From NCBI GenBank assembly GCA_028718125.1, contig JAQUMN010000041.1, positions 1 to 34,333 of the forward strand: a stretch of DNA of 34,333 nucleotides, read 5' to 3'. Within the stretch, counting starts at the first letter, position 1. The number at the start of each line of letters is the position of its first letter. Of the stretch, positions 16,950 through 24,179 are shown piece after piece. The position numbers and the translations under genes were made by a program. Source of the stretch: Kiritimatiellia bacterium (GTDB lineage: Bacteria; Verrucomicrobiota; Kiritimatiellia; JAAZAB01). The notes under the pieces were generated by a model. The model was not told the DNA's origin, did not search any database, and was given only the letters and a program-made list of their open reading frames with translations.

Positions 16950-18380
16950 TTGGAACCCAGGGTAAACATTGCTGCTGAAACACTCGTTAACAAACCCCGC
17001 AGCGAAATCTCGGCCCATCGTTTTTTTCTGTGCGTGGCCCCCGCGATGTGCCTCCTGATGGTATGGTTAACGCCGCCTTTTCAGGCCGCCGACGAGTATG
17101 CGCATTATTTTCGCATCCATCAGATTGCCGAAGGTCAATGGTACGGGGAAAAGTTCGACGATCGTGTTGGCGGCTTCATTCCCGTCAGTATTTTAAAAAC
17201 TACCGAAGCATTTGATAATATGCCCCGCAATCCGCGACAGAAATTACAGTGGTCTTTGTGGCGTCAAACATGGTCGGTCCCGCTATGCCCTGAACATCGC
17301 GTCGCTCGAGACTTTGCCGGCGCGGGGTGTATGCCCTCTTATGCATATCTTCCTCAAGCCGCGGGAATGCGCATCGGAACTCTGTTTAACAGTCCGCCCA
17401 TTTTGTTGTTTTATCTGGCTCGTTTGGCAAATGCATTTGCCTGGTGTCTGTTAGTCTATCTCGCCGTGCGCCTCATCCCGACGGCCTCATGGTTGTTGAC
17501 TGCGTTGGCTTTGGCGCCCATGTCCATTTTTCAGGCCGGCTCATTGAGCTATGATGCATCCATCAATGGCCTTGCCTTCCTATTCCTGGCGCTCATCCTG
17601 CGGCGCGCCTTTGCGGTTGATTATTCTCTTAACTGGAAAGATCTTTTTATCTGGATGCTTATCGTCGTTGCCATTGCCGCATCAAAACTTTTTTATGCCG
17701 CGCTGGCGCTTCTTATCTTTATCGTTCTGCCGAAATTACCCGGCAAAAGATCTCATTATGTAAAAACGGCCCTGTTTCTTGCCATTGTAACTGCAATTTG
17801 CTTCGGTCTATGGACCATGGCAAAGTCGAATTATTTGACTTACGACGAGTATAATCCGGCTTTTAGGGATACACAGCCGTTCGTACCTGGATCCAGCCCG
17901 TTCTTGCAAGCCCGTTATCTGCTTAACCATCCGGGGGCGTTCCTCCGAGCAGCCGCGACGACGATGTTTACTTCCGACCAATATATAACTTGGATCGGCA
18001 AATTAGGATGGCTCGATACGCCCTTTCCAAACTGGTTTTACATTGGTTTCGGGTTGCTGGTCCTGAGCATCGTTGCAGCCGATCGTGTGCCCGGCGTGCG
18101 AATCTTAATGTTGCAGCGCATTTTTTTAGTGGCCATCGCCGCGTTGGCCGCCGTTTCGGTGCTTGTTTCGCTTTATTTGTTTTTTACTCCCGTTGGCGCC
18201 GATATTATTCAAGGTGTCCAAGGGAGGTATTTCATTTCGATCGTACCGCTGGTGTTGATCGCGTTTCATGGCAAATTAGCCCGCATCCCCTCTGCCTGGT
18301 GCTGCCGCTTTGTCCCGATCTTGTTAATCATGGTGCAAGTGATAACCATCACGATTATTTTACGGCGGTATTATTTTTGA
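16950..18380 (+). CDS. DUF2142 family polytopic membrane protein
   Basis: 476 aa. The family hallmark PPFQAADEYAHYFR sits at 42-55 after the first helix, where DUF2142 proteins have PP-QxPDE-xHYxR. About ten more helices follow. DUF2142 proteins are GT-C-like and are found in surface polysaccharide and teichoic-type glycan loci; their activity is largely unproven. I choose the TTG at 16950 because GAGGAG lies about seven bases before it and no ATG or GTG gives the same N-terminus. An out-of-frame ATG at 16946 opens a 10-codon frame overlapping this start. Single gene, divergent from the 14607-16628 gene. Confidence 0.85.
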   Translation: MEPRVNIAAETLVNKPRSEISAHRFFLCVAPAMCLLMVWLTPPFQAADEYAHYFRIHQIAEGQWYGEKFDDRVGGFIPVSILKTTEAFDNMPRNPRQKLQWSLWRQTWSVPLCPEHRVARDFAGAGCMPSYAYLPQAAGMRIGTLFNSPPILLFYLARLANAFAWCLLVYLAVRLIPTASWLLTALALAPMSIFQAGSLSYDASINGLAFLFLALILRRAFAVDYSLNWKDLFIWMLIVVAIAASKLFYAALALLIFIVLPKLPGKRSHYVKTALFLAIVTAICFGLWTMAKSNYLTYDEYNPAFRDTQPFVPGSSPFLQARYLLNHPGAFLRAAATTMFTSDQYITWIGKLGWLDTPFPNWFYIGFGLLVLSIVAADRVPGVRILMLQRIFLVAIAALAAVSVLVSLYLFFTPVGADIIQGVQGRYFISIVPLVLIAFHGKLARIPSAWCCRFVPILLIMVQVITITIILRRYYF

Positions 18381-18497
18381 CGGGCGGGGGTCATGGCGGC
18401 AGAATCAATGCGCCAACACCCCGGTATCCAGGGGCGGTTGGCCGGGTGTACTGATCGTCTAAACGGCCAGGATGACGCAGGCGAATGACGGGAGCGT

Positions 18498-18524
18498 CCG
18501 AGCCTCGCTGTAAACGAGGCTCGG
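18498..18524. terminator. Hairpin between convergent genes
   Basis: A perfect 10-bp stem, CCGAGCCTCG / CGAGGCTCGG, with a 7-nt loop, lies between the convergent DUF2142 and slipin genes. There is no proper T-tract on either side, so intrinsic termination is likely but not certain; it may instead protect or help end both transcripts. Confidence 0.5.
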
Positions 18525-18590
18525 TTACCGTTAGTTTCACGGGGGCCGATCACGATATGGAGGAGGCAATGTGCCCGGCCACGCCTGCCG

Positions 18591-19343
18591 TTACGGATTC
18601 GAATTCTTCTTCAAGAAATATTGCAGGAGCTCGATCGGGAAGGGGAAGATGATGGTGGAATTCTTCTCAGCGGAAATTTCAGTCAGCGTTTGCAGGTAGC
18701 GCAACTGCACGGAGACCGGCTGGATGGCCAGGATGTCGGCGGCATCCTTTAATTTCGCGGAAGCCTGGAACTCGCCGTCGGCGTGAATGACCTTGGCGCG
18801 GCGCTCGCGTTCGGCCTCGGCCTGTTTGGCCAGGGCGCGCCTCATGTTTTCAGGCAGGTCCACGTCCTTGACCTCAACCGCGCTAACCTTGATGCCCCAG
18901 GGGTCCGTGCGCTCGTCAATGACTTGTTGCAGTTTCTGATTAATCTTCTCGCGGTTGGACAGCAGGTCGTCAAGTTCGTGCTCGCCCAGGACGGAGCGCA
19001 GGGTCGTCTGCCCTATCTGCGAGGTGGCAAAGAGATAATCTTCCACGGCGATAATGGCCTTCGACGGTTCGAAAACCTGGAAGTACATTACCGCGTTCAC
19101 TTTGATCGAGACGTTGTCCTTGGTCACTACATCCTGCGGAGGCACGTCCAGAGCCACCGTGCGGAGCGTAACCTTGACCATTTTTTCGAACATGGGAATC
19201 AGCAGGATGAGCCCCGGCCCGCGCACGCCGACAAACCGGCCCAGGCGGAAGACCACCCCCCGTTCGTATTCCTTCAGGATTTTGATCGTATTAATGGCGA
19301 GAAATAAAACTACCACCAGAACTGCAATTAATCCCGGACCCAT
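18591..19343 (-). CDS. Slipin (stomatin/SPFH-domain protein)
   Basis: 250 aa. One N-terminal membrane helix is followed by the SPFH domain: [37 protein letters not shown] and VNAVMYFQV. The helical region [22 protein letters not shown] and the end [13 protein letters not shown] are diagnostic of bacterial slipins. These proteins form membrane oligomers, and the pair with an NfeD-type protease is conserved; the archaeal NfeD homologue cleaves the hydrophobic C-terminus of its stomatin. The start is secure: AGGAGGGG lies about eight bases upstream of ATG 19343. Downstream gene of the nfeD-slipin pair, 147 bp from the protease stop. Confidence 0.95.
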   Translation of the reverse strand: MGPGLIAVLVVVLFLAINTIKILKEYERGVVFRLGRFVGVRGPGLILLIPMFEKMVKVTLRTVALDVPPQDVVTKDNVSIKVNAVMYFQVFEPSKAIIAVEDYLFATSQIGQTTLRSVLGEHELDDLLSNREKINQKLQQVIDERTDPWGIKVSAVEVKDVDLPENMRRALAKQAEAERERRAKVIHADGEFQASAKLKDAADILAIQPVSVQLRYLQTLTEISAEKNSTIIFPFPIELLQYFLKKNSNP

Positions 19344-19364
19344 GGTGTGCCCCTCCTGTTGATT

Positions 19365-19391
19365 AGAAGTCAGAGGTCAGAAGTCAGAAAG
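19365..19391. repeat. Short tandem repeat AGARGTC between nfeD and slipin
   Basis: Units AGAAGTC, AGAGGTC and AGAAGTC follow each other at 19365-19385 with a partial fourth copy. A simple 7-bp tandem repeat in the intercistronic spacer, with no obvious function. Confidence 0.65.
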
Positions 19392-19490
19392 ATTCTGCTT
19401 TCTGTTCTCCGTTCTTGACTCCAATTTGTTTTTGACTTCGTGCCTTTATCTGTCCAGTCTGACATCTGGCTTCAGTTGTCCGTCGTCTGC

Positions 19491-20774
19491 CTACATCGTT
19501 TCCACCTTCAAGGTCATTTGCCTGACGGCGACTACCTTCACGCGGCGGCCGGACGGAATATCCATGTCGGCCACGGCATTCCAATGCGCGCCGGCCACAA
19601 AAACACTGCCGCTGTCCCTGGTGATCACCGTGCGGGCATCACCTTCCTGGCCTATCAGGCCCTGGGCGCCCGAGACCGGTTGCCGCACCATGGCTTTGAG
19701 CGACAACCACACTCCGAGCGCGAAAAAGGCGCCGGTGACCAGCACAACCGGAATGATAACCTGCAATGATACCCGCATGGCAGGATCCGGATTGTTGTTA
19801 AAAAGCATGAGCGATCCAATGACCATGGCCACAAGCCCTCCAACTGTTAGCGCTCCATGCGTTGCGGCCTTAATATCCACGATAAACAAGACAACTGCCA
19901 GCACAATCAGTAAAATTCCAGCGTAATTCACCGACAAGGTCTGGAATGCAAAAAAAGCCAGAATAAGTGAGATAGTGCCTACTACGCCCGGGAAAATGGC
20001 GCCGGGATTCGATAGCTCGAAATACAGGCCCATTAGGCCGAGCATTAGCAGGATATAAGCCAGATTGGGATTGGCGATGACGTGCAACAGTTCGTCGCGC
20101 CAGTTCATTTCGACCCGCGTCAACGCGGCGCCCTTGGTTTTCAGCGTCACGGTGGTTTCGTTGAGCTTGACTATCCGCCCATCCAGCAGGGTCATCAGCG
20201 CTTCCGTGCTCGGCGCAACCAGGTCAATCACCTTGTGCGCCAGTGCCTCGGTTTCCGAGAGCGATACGCTTTCCATGACGGCCGAATTGGCCCAGTCAAT
20301 GTTGCGTCCCCGCTTTTCGGCGATGGAGCGGATGTAAGCCGCCGCATCATTGGATACCTTGGCCGCCATATTGGTGTCCGTCTGCATCGATTGTCCGATG
20401 GATACGGGATGGGCGGCGCCGATGGCTGTGCCGGGTGACATGGCGGCCACATGCGCGGCCATGGTAATAAAGGCGCCGGCCGAGGCCGCGCGTGAACCCG
20501 GGGGCGCCACGAAGACCACTACCGGCACTTTGGCCGACATGATGTGCTTGATGATGGCGCGCATGGAATCATCCAGGCCGCCGGGGGTGTCCAGTTCGAA
20601 CAGTATGCACTCGGCCTGTTGCCGTTCCGCGCGGTCAATGGCTTCGATCATGAACTTGGCCGTAATAGGGTCGATGGCGCCATCGACTTTCGCGACCAGC
20701 ACTTCCGCGCCGCCGGCGAACGCCTGCAGGCCGATGGTCAACAAAACACTGCATAAAAGCTGGCGGACAATCAT
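19491..20774 (-). CDS. nfeD: NfeD-family membrane-bound serine protease (ClpP class)
   Basis: 427 aa from ATG 20774. A signal-like helix (residues 1-21) leads into a ClpP/crotonase-fold protease domain with LFELDTPGG, the nucleophile Ser98 in SRAASAGAFI and a candidate general base Lys139. Both positions match, within one residue, the Ser-Lys dyad described for the Pyrococcus homologue. About four membrane helices follow, then a C-terminal OB-fold NfeD domain (about 365-427, LIGQEGDARTV to VKVVAVRQM). Expected to act with the adjacent slipin in membrane protein quality control. The frame continues upstream to 20957 across the divergent promoter region, but that part is not coding-like. Confidence 0.93.
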   Translation of the reverse strand: MIVRQLLCSVLLTIGLQAFAGGAEVLVAKVDGAIDPITAKFMIEAIDRAERQQAECILFELDTPGGLDDSMRAIIKHIMSAKVPVVVFVAPPGSRAASAGAFITMAAHVAAMSPGTAIGAAHPVSIGQSMQTDTNMAAKVSNDAAAYIRSIAEKRGRNIDWANSAVMESVSLSETEALAHKVIDLVAPSTEALMTLLDGRIVKLNETTVTLKTKGAALTRVEMNWRDELLHVIANPNLAYILLMLGLMGLYFELSNPGAIFPGVVGTISLILAFFAFQTLSVNYAGILLIVLAVVLFIVDIKAATHGALTVGGLVAMVIGSLMLFNNNPDPAMRVSLQVIIPVVLVTGAFFALGVWLSLKAMVRQPVSGAQGLIGQEGDARTVITRDSGSVFVAGAHWNAVADMDIPSGRRVKVVAVRQMTLKVETM

Positions 20775-20810
20775 GGTGTTCACCCATAAAATATATCGCA
20801 AGATAACACT

Positions 20811-20839
20811 ACCATAAGGAAATCGGAGCGGGCTGTCAA
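20811..20839 (-). promoter_or_regulatory. Predicted nfeD-slipin promoter
   Basis: On minus, TTGACA (20839-20834) and TATGGT (20816-20811) are spaced by 17 bp, and the start codon follows about 37 nt after the -10 box. The -35 is a perfect consensus and the -10 matches at four of six. Confidence 0.5.
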
Positions 20840-20841
20840 AC

Positions 20842-20869
20842 CATGAATACGACAGGCATGAATACGACA
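20842..20869. repeat. 13-nt direct repeat upstream of the nfeD promoter
   Basis: CATGAATACGACA occurs at 20842-20854 and again at 20857-20869, a 15-bp period. The pair lies immediately upstream of the predicted minus-strand -35 and about 70 bp before the plus-strand kinase-like gene, so it could be a regulator site for either. Confidence 0.7.
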
Positions 20870-20924
20870 ATCCTGAATCCGCGATCCGGCAGCTAACAGG
20901 ACTACCAATTATTTTCGATCGTGC

Positions 20925-20930
20925 TATAAT
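20925..20930 (+). promoter_or_regulatory. -10 element placing a possible leaderless start
   Basis: A perfect TATAAT lies seven bases before the ATG at 20938. Normal -10 to start-site distance puts the transcript 5' end at about 20936-20938, so the mRNA would begin at or next to the AUG. No good -35 is visible at 16-18 bp upstream, and no Shine-Dalgarno sequence precedes the ATG. Confidence 0.45.
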
Positions 20931-20937
20931 GCGCGCC

Positions 20938-21924
20938 ATGGACTTATTGTATGCCAAATATAACCGCCACCGTCTGCCCCCGTTTCAGATAGAAACTTCG
21001 ATCTGGCGGGACCGCGACCGGAAGTTCGTCCTGAAAAAAGCGCTGGTTTCGGATGCTGTTCCGCATCTCCAACGCCTGTGCGAACAAGCCGCGCCGATCC
21101 GTCACAGCCTGCACGGGGACCGCGTCAGGTTGCCGGAAGTCACTGTCGTTGACAAGCAAACCCTGCGTTTAGATTTTGTGGAAGGCCGCAGTCTGGATGC
21201 CCTGCTGGTCAGTGCCTTCCGGGAGCAGGACCAGGCGCGGTTCATGGGCATCATTGCCGACTACCTGGCGTTACTAAAAAACGCGTTTGCCACGGCCTCA
21301 GCGCCGGTATTTACGGAGTCCATGCGGCAAATCTTCGGGCTGACATCGCCGGCGGAGCTTGACGGCCTGGGCCCATTCCTGACACCGGCCATGGTGGACC
21401 TGGTATTTGAAAATATTCTCGTGGACGGTGAGAGGTATTATCTCGTTGACCATGAATGGGTGTTTGAGGGATGCCTGCCGGTTTCGTTCATCCTGTTCCG
21501 GAGCCTGTTTTACTTTTACGAGAAGAACAAGGCTTTCGATCTCGAGTCCTGGATGCCCCTGCACGCGGTGCTGGAACGCTTTGCCCTTTCGCCGGAAACC
21601 GTCCGCCGGTACCGGGAAATGGACGAAGCTTTTCAGGCGCATGTCTTCGGTCGCGAACGCTGTTATCGCTACAAGGACCGCTACGTGAAATACGCCCATT
21701 CCGTACCTTCGCTCCTGGAAACGATCGAACACCAGCGGCAAGTTGTGCATGAATATAACGCTGAGATCATACACCTGCGCCAGGTGATCGACGTGATGCA
21801 GAATAGCCGCGTCTGGAAGTTTGTGCAGAAGACCGGCGGCTTTATGGATAAACACTTTCCCCCGGGTACCCGCCGCCGCCGCGTCCTGGAAAGCTTGCGG
21901 CGCCGTCTCCAAGCCCTCGATTAA
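20938..21924 (+). CDS. Kinase-like (phosphotransferase-fold) protein with coiled tail
   Basis: 328 aa from ATG 20938 (ATG 20929 is in frame but overlaps the TATAAT). A kinase-like core is suggested by an early Lys pair (FVLKKAL, 33-34) and a catalytic/metal pair in VFENILVDGERYYLVDHEW, with Asn159 and Asp171, as in APH and LPS-kinase-type folds. The usual HxD is not clear (AMVDLVFEN), so activity is uncertain. After residue 265 a helical heptad-like stretch ends in NSRVWKFVQK, which resembles the S-x-x-WR segment found beside glycosyltransferase domains in rhamnan-synthesis-type proteins. Suggested role: phosphorylation of a sugar or glycan chain end. Convergent with the tandem GT2 gene. Confidence 0.6.
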   Translation: MDLLYAKYNRHRLPPFQIETSIWRDRDRKFVLKKALVSDAVPHLQRLCEQAAPIRHSLHGDRVRLPEVTVVDKQTLRLDFVEGRSLDALLVSAFREQDQARFMGIIADYLALLKNAFATASAPVFTESMRQIFGLTSPAELDGLGPFLTPAMVDLVFENILVDGERYYLVDHEWVFEGCLPVSFILFRSLFYFYEKNKAFDLESWMPLHAVLERFALSPETVRRYREMDEAFQAHVFGRERCYRYKDRYVKYAHSVPSLLETIEHQRQVVHEYNAEIIHLRQVIDVMQNSRVWKFVQKTGGFMDKHFPPGTRRRRVLESLRRRLQALD

Positions 21925-21991
21925 AGGTGTTCAGTGTTAGGGGCCGGGGTTCAGGATATTCATGATAACGTTTATGGCTGTTTCTTGCCTG

Positions 21992-22060
21992 CCATTCCCG
22001 CGTAAGCGGGAATCCGGTCTTTAATTTTCCGAATCCGGACCCCGTTTTTATGGGAATGAC
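21992..22060. repeat. Palindromic MITE-like element (dRS3/REP-type)
   Basis: ATTCCCGC-GTAA-GCGGGAAT (21994-22013) is a perfect 8-bp stem-loop. The right side ends in GGGAATGAC (22052-22060), which pairs with CATTCCC at the left, and AATCCGG recurs internally (22011-22017 and 22032-22038). This layout matches the widespread small palindromic elements with ATTCCCGCG...GCGGGAAT cores. It sits between the ends of two convergent genes and could also act as a terminator. Confidence 0.65.
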
Positions 22061-22135
22061 AATTATTCTTTTATACGTTTCTTTCATAACGAAACTTGGT
22101 ATCGCCAAGAGGGCGGCTTCCCTGTAACTTCGTGT

Positions 22136-23875
22136 TCAATTCAGCCGGTAATGCCGGTCAATCATCGGCGACGGACCCGCGTGGCGGCTGAACAACGCCC
22201 ATTTTTCGTAGCTCTCTTCCTGCTCGGCGCGGGAGGCCGATTGATGGTGAATCAGCTCGGCGAAGGGCGTGTACATGATCTTGTAGCCGGCGCGAATGAT
22301 TTTCAGGCAAAGATCGGCATCGTTGAACGCGATCGGAAAGCGAACTTCATCGAAACCGCCAACGGCCTGGAACACCGATTTGCGGATCAGCATGCAGGCG
22401 GCGGTCACGCCGCTGACATCCCGCTGGACTTTGGTGTAATAACCTTCATCGCGATGGAGATTCATGGCGCAATAATATACGTCGGGCCGGAATACCATGC
22501 CGCCATGCTGAAGCTCTCCGTTCGGGTACCTGAGCCGGCAGCCTACCGCGCCAACCTGCTTGCGGTAAATATGTTCCAGCATTGCTTCCAGCCAGTCGCC
22601 CCGCTGGATCTCCACGTCGTTATTCAGAAACAACAGGAGCTCGTTAGGAATTTGAGCAACCGCCCAGTTATGTAACCGGGCGTAATTGAACGGCTCGTCA
22701 AACGTCAACAGGCGGAGCCGGCCGGCCGGGCTCGGGCGCAGGGAAGCTATGTAATCCTTGGTTTCCGTCTGGTTGGACCGGTTGTCCACCAGGTAAACGA
22801 CGGTATTGGCGAATGATGTTTTTTTAAAACTTTCCAGCAGACGCCGCAAATAAACTGCTTGATCCTTGAACGGGATAATGATCGCCACCTCGTCGGGTGT
22901 ATCCGGCAGGGCATACTTGACCCGATACCAGCAAAAAGCATCGTCGGTAATGGTGGCCCGGATTGCGTGGCGATCGAGATATGCTTGGATGGCCTTTTTA
23001 CCGTTGCGGTAGGACTTTGGCCATTCCGGCGTGGAATGCCGGTCGAATGAACGGATGTCATTGGAAGTGGCTGCATGATGAGCACGCCAGGCGTAAAGCA
23101 GGAGCGGCAGGTGATAAAACCGGAGCCCGTGCTCCAGGGCTCTCAGCATGAGATCATGATCCTGCGCGCCGTCGTAGTCTGAATTCAACGGGCCGATCTG
23201 CCGGAGAGCCGACCGCTTCATGATGACAAAATGCAGGACGGCGTTGCACGAAAGCAGAAGATCGAGCGAGATCGGGCATTTGCGCAACTGCCCGACGATG
23301 GTGTTCTCGCTGTTGATCACGGTTTCGTCGGTGAAAAACACTTCCTCATCATGGCCGTCATTCATGGCGCGCACGAAGTAGGCGAGCGCATCAGGATGCA
23401 ACAGGTCGTCATGGTCCATGAAGGCAATATAGTCGCCGCGGCCGGCATCTATGCCGGCGTTGGTGGCGCCGCTGATGCCCAGGTTGCGCGCGTTGCGTAT
23501 CAGCTTCACGCGCGGATCGCCTTCGGCCTCTGAAAGTGCGGCGAGTGTGTGCGGATGGGTGGATTGGTCATCCACCAGGATCAGTTCGAAGCGGTCATAG
23601 CTCTGTGCCAAGACACTTGCCACGGCTTCCTTCAACCAGGCCGAATTATATACCGGCATAATGATCGATACGAGCGGCCGGAGCTTCAGCAAAGGCAGGT
23701 AAGCCGCCGCGTTGGAGGTTTTCTTCGGCGGGAATTTTTCCATGAGAGCGAAGCCTATTTTCGGGAAACCGCGCAGACGGGCAAATTTGCCGAACGTCAG
23801 CAGGACAGCCTGGTGAATGCCGTGTTGCCAACTGATGCGCCAGAACTGACGAGGCAATCGTAAAAAGCTGGTCAA
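22136..23875 (-). CDS. Tandem-domain GT2 glycosyltransferase
   Basis: 579 aa as read from TTG 23875. Two GT-A domains lie in series. The first (about 68-290) has VSIIMPVYNSAW, ILVDDQSTH and the DxD-type MDHDD at 153-157. The second (about 328-560) has VAIIIPFKDQA, YLVDNRSN and FLNNDVEI with Asn418-Asn419-Asp420. This two-domain arrangement is typical of enzymes that build O-antigen or rhamnan-type chains with alternating linkages. The TTG has GGGAG a few bases upstream, and an in-frame TAA immediately precedes it. However, ATG 23951 in the next frame has a perfect ribosome site and encodes what looks like the missing N-terminus (separate entry), so the gene may carry a frameshift near 23846. 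Confidence 0.88.
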   Translation of the reverse strand: MTSFLRLPRQFWRISWQHGIHQAVLLTFGKFARLRGFPKIGFALMEKFPPKKTSNAAAYLPLLKLRPLVSIIMPVYNSAWLKEAVASVLAQSYDRFELILVDDQSTHPHTLAALSEAEGDPRVKLIRNARNLGISGATNAGIDAGRGDYIAFMDHDDLLHPDALAYFVRAMNDGHDEEVFFTDETVINSENTIVGQLRKCPISLDLLLSCNAVLHFVIMKRSALRQIGPLNSDYDGAQDHDLMLRALEHGLRFYHLPLLLYAWRAHHAATSNDIRSFDRHSTPEWPKSYRNGKKAIQAYLDRHAIRATITDDAFCWYRVKYALPDTPDEVAIIIPFKDQAVYLRRLLESFKKTSFANTVVYLVDNRSNQTETKDYIASLRPSPAGRLRLLTFDEPFNYARLHNWAVAQIPNELLLFLNNDVEIQRGDWLEAMLEHIYRKQVGAVGCRLRYPNGELQHGGMVFRPDVYYCAMNLHRDEGYYTKVQRDVSGVTAACMLIRKSVFQAVGGFDEVRFPIAFNDADLCLKIIRAGYKIMYTPFAELIHHQSASRAEQEESYEKWALFSRHAGPSPMIDRHYRLN

Positions 23876-23951
23876 TTAACACTCCCTTCTGTCGTTCGGA
23901 TAACGCCTCCGGAAGACGGGCTTCCGATGCGATAGTTGTTGGTCGAAGCAT
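23846..23951 (-). other. Possible frameshifted N-terminus of the tandem GT2
   Basis: AAGGAGG (23964-23958) lies six bases upstream of ATG 23951. The frame it opens reads LSERQKGVLIDQLFTIASS, a helix of the kind that precedes an S-x-x-WR segment in glycosyltransferases. The GT2 frame then supplies FWRISWQ at the matching place. Joining the two frames at about 23846 requires one base to be skipped. Either this is a short upstream coding frame overlapping the GT2 start, or the gene has suffered a one-base insertion (real or sequencing error), giving an original protein of about 604 aa. Confidence 0.5.
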
Positions 23952-24007
23952 ATTATTCCTCCTTGCCATTGTCAATCCGGCTTGCCGCGGTCTTTTGACA
24001 TGTTATT

Positions 24008-24080
24008 AACAGGCGGTTATCAGCCTGTTGTTGTTAACAAAAGGGGTGTCCCCAGTCCCGGTGGTCATATGCCCCTTTTG
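24008..24080. repeat. Cluster of inverted repeats upstream of mraZ
   Basis: A 7-bp stem (24008-24014 with 24023-24029), a 10-bp palindrome (24031-24040) and a 9-bp inverted repeat with a 25-bp centre (24038-24046 with 24072-24080) are packed into 73 bp. The genes on either side diverge, so a terminator is not expected here; regulation of one of the two promoters or a remnant element is more plausible. Confidence 0.55.
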
Positions 24081-24128
24081 GACTGCGGCCGGCCTGAATT
24101 TTCACCTAAAAATAATTAAAAATAATTG

Positions 24129-24157
24129 TTGACAATCGGTGGGTTAATGTGTCAAAT
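24129..24157 (+). promoter_or_regulatory. Predicted mraZ/dcw promoter
   Basis: A perfect TTGACA (24129-24134) and TCAAAT (24152-24157, four of six) are separated by 17 bp. The -10 box lies within the candidate MraZ boxes, which fits autorepression. Confidence 0.5.
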
Positions 24158-24168
24158 AGTGTCAAACA
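24139..24168 (+). promoter_or_regulatory. Candidate MraZ operator: three 10-bp-spaced boxes
   Basis: Three successive 10-bp units begin with GTG: GTGGGTTAAT (24139), GTGTCAAATA (24149) and GTGTCAAACA (24159). MraZ proteins characterised in E. coli and mollicutes bind several short direct repeats at 10-bp spacing upstream of their own gene. The spacing and place match that scheme; the exact bases differ, as they do among lineages. Confidence 0.55.
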
Positions 24169-24179
24169 AAGGGGGGTAA

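Larger units (their letters stand above)
23876..24179. other. Divergent region upstream of mraZ
   Basis: About 300 bp between the tandem GT2 (minus) and mraZ (plus). Apart from the GT2 upstream frame, it holds the hairpin AACAGGC/GCCTGTT (24008-24029), the perfect palindrome TTGTTAACAA (24031-24040), the inverted repeat CAAAAGGGG (24038-24046) / CCCCTTTTG (24072-24080), and then an AT-rich stretch with the mraZ promoter and operator. Confidence 0.6.

Noticed and set aside
20775..20957. Longer N-terminus for the NfeD-type protease
   Set aside because: It would cross the predicted promoter and the divergent gene's start; a signal-like helix begins at ATG 20774.
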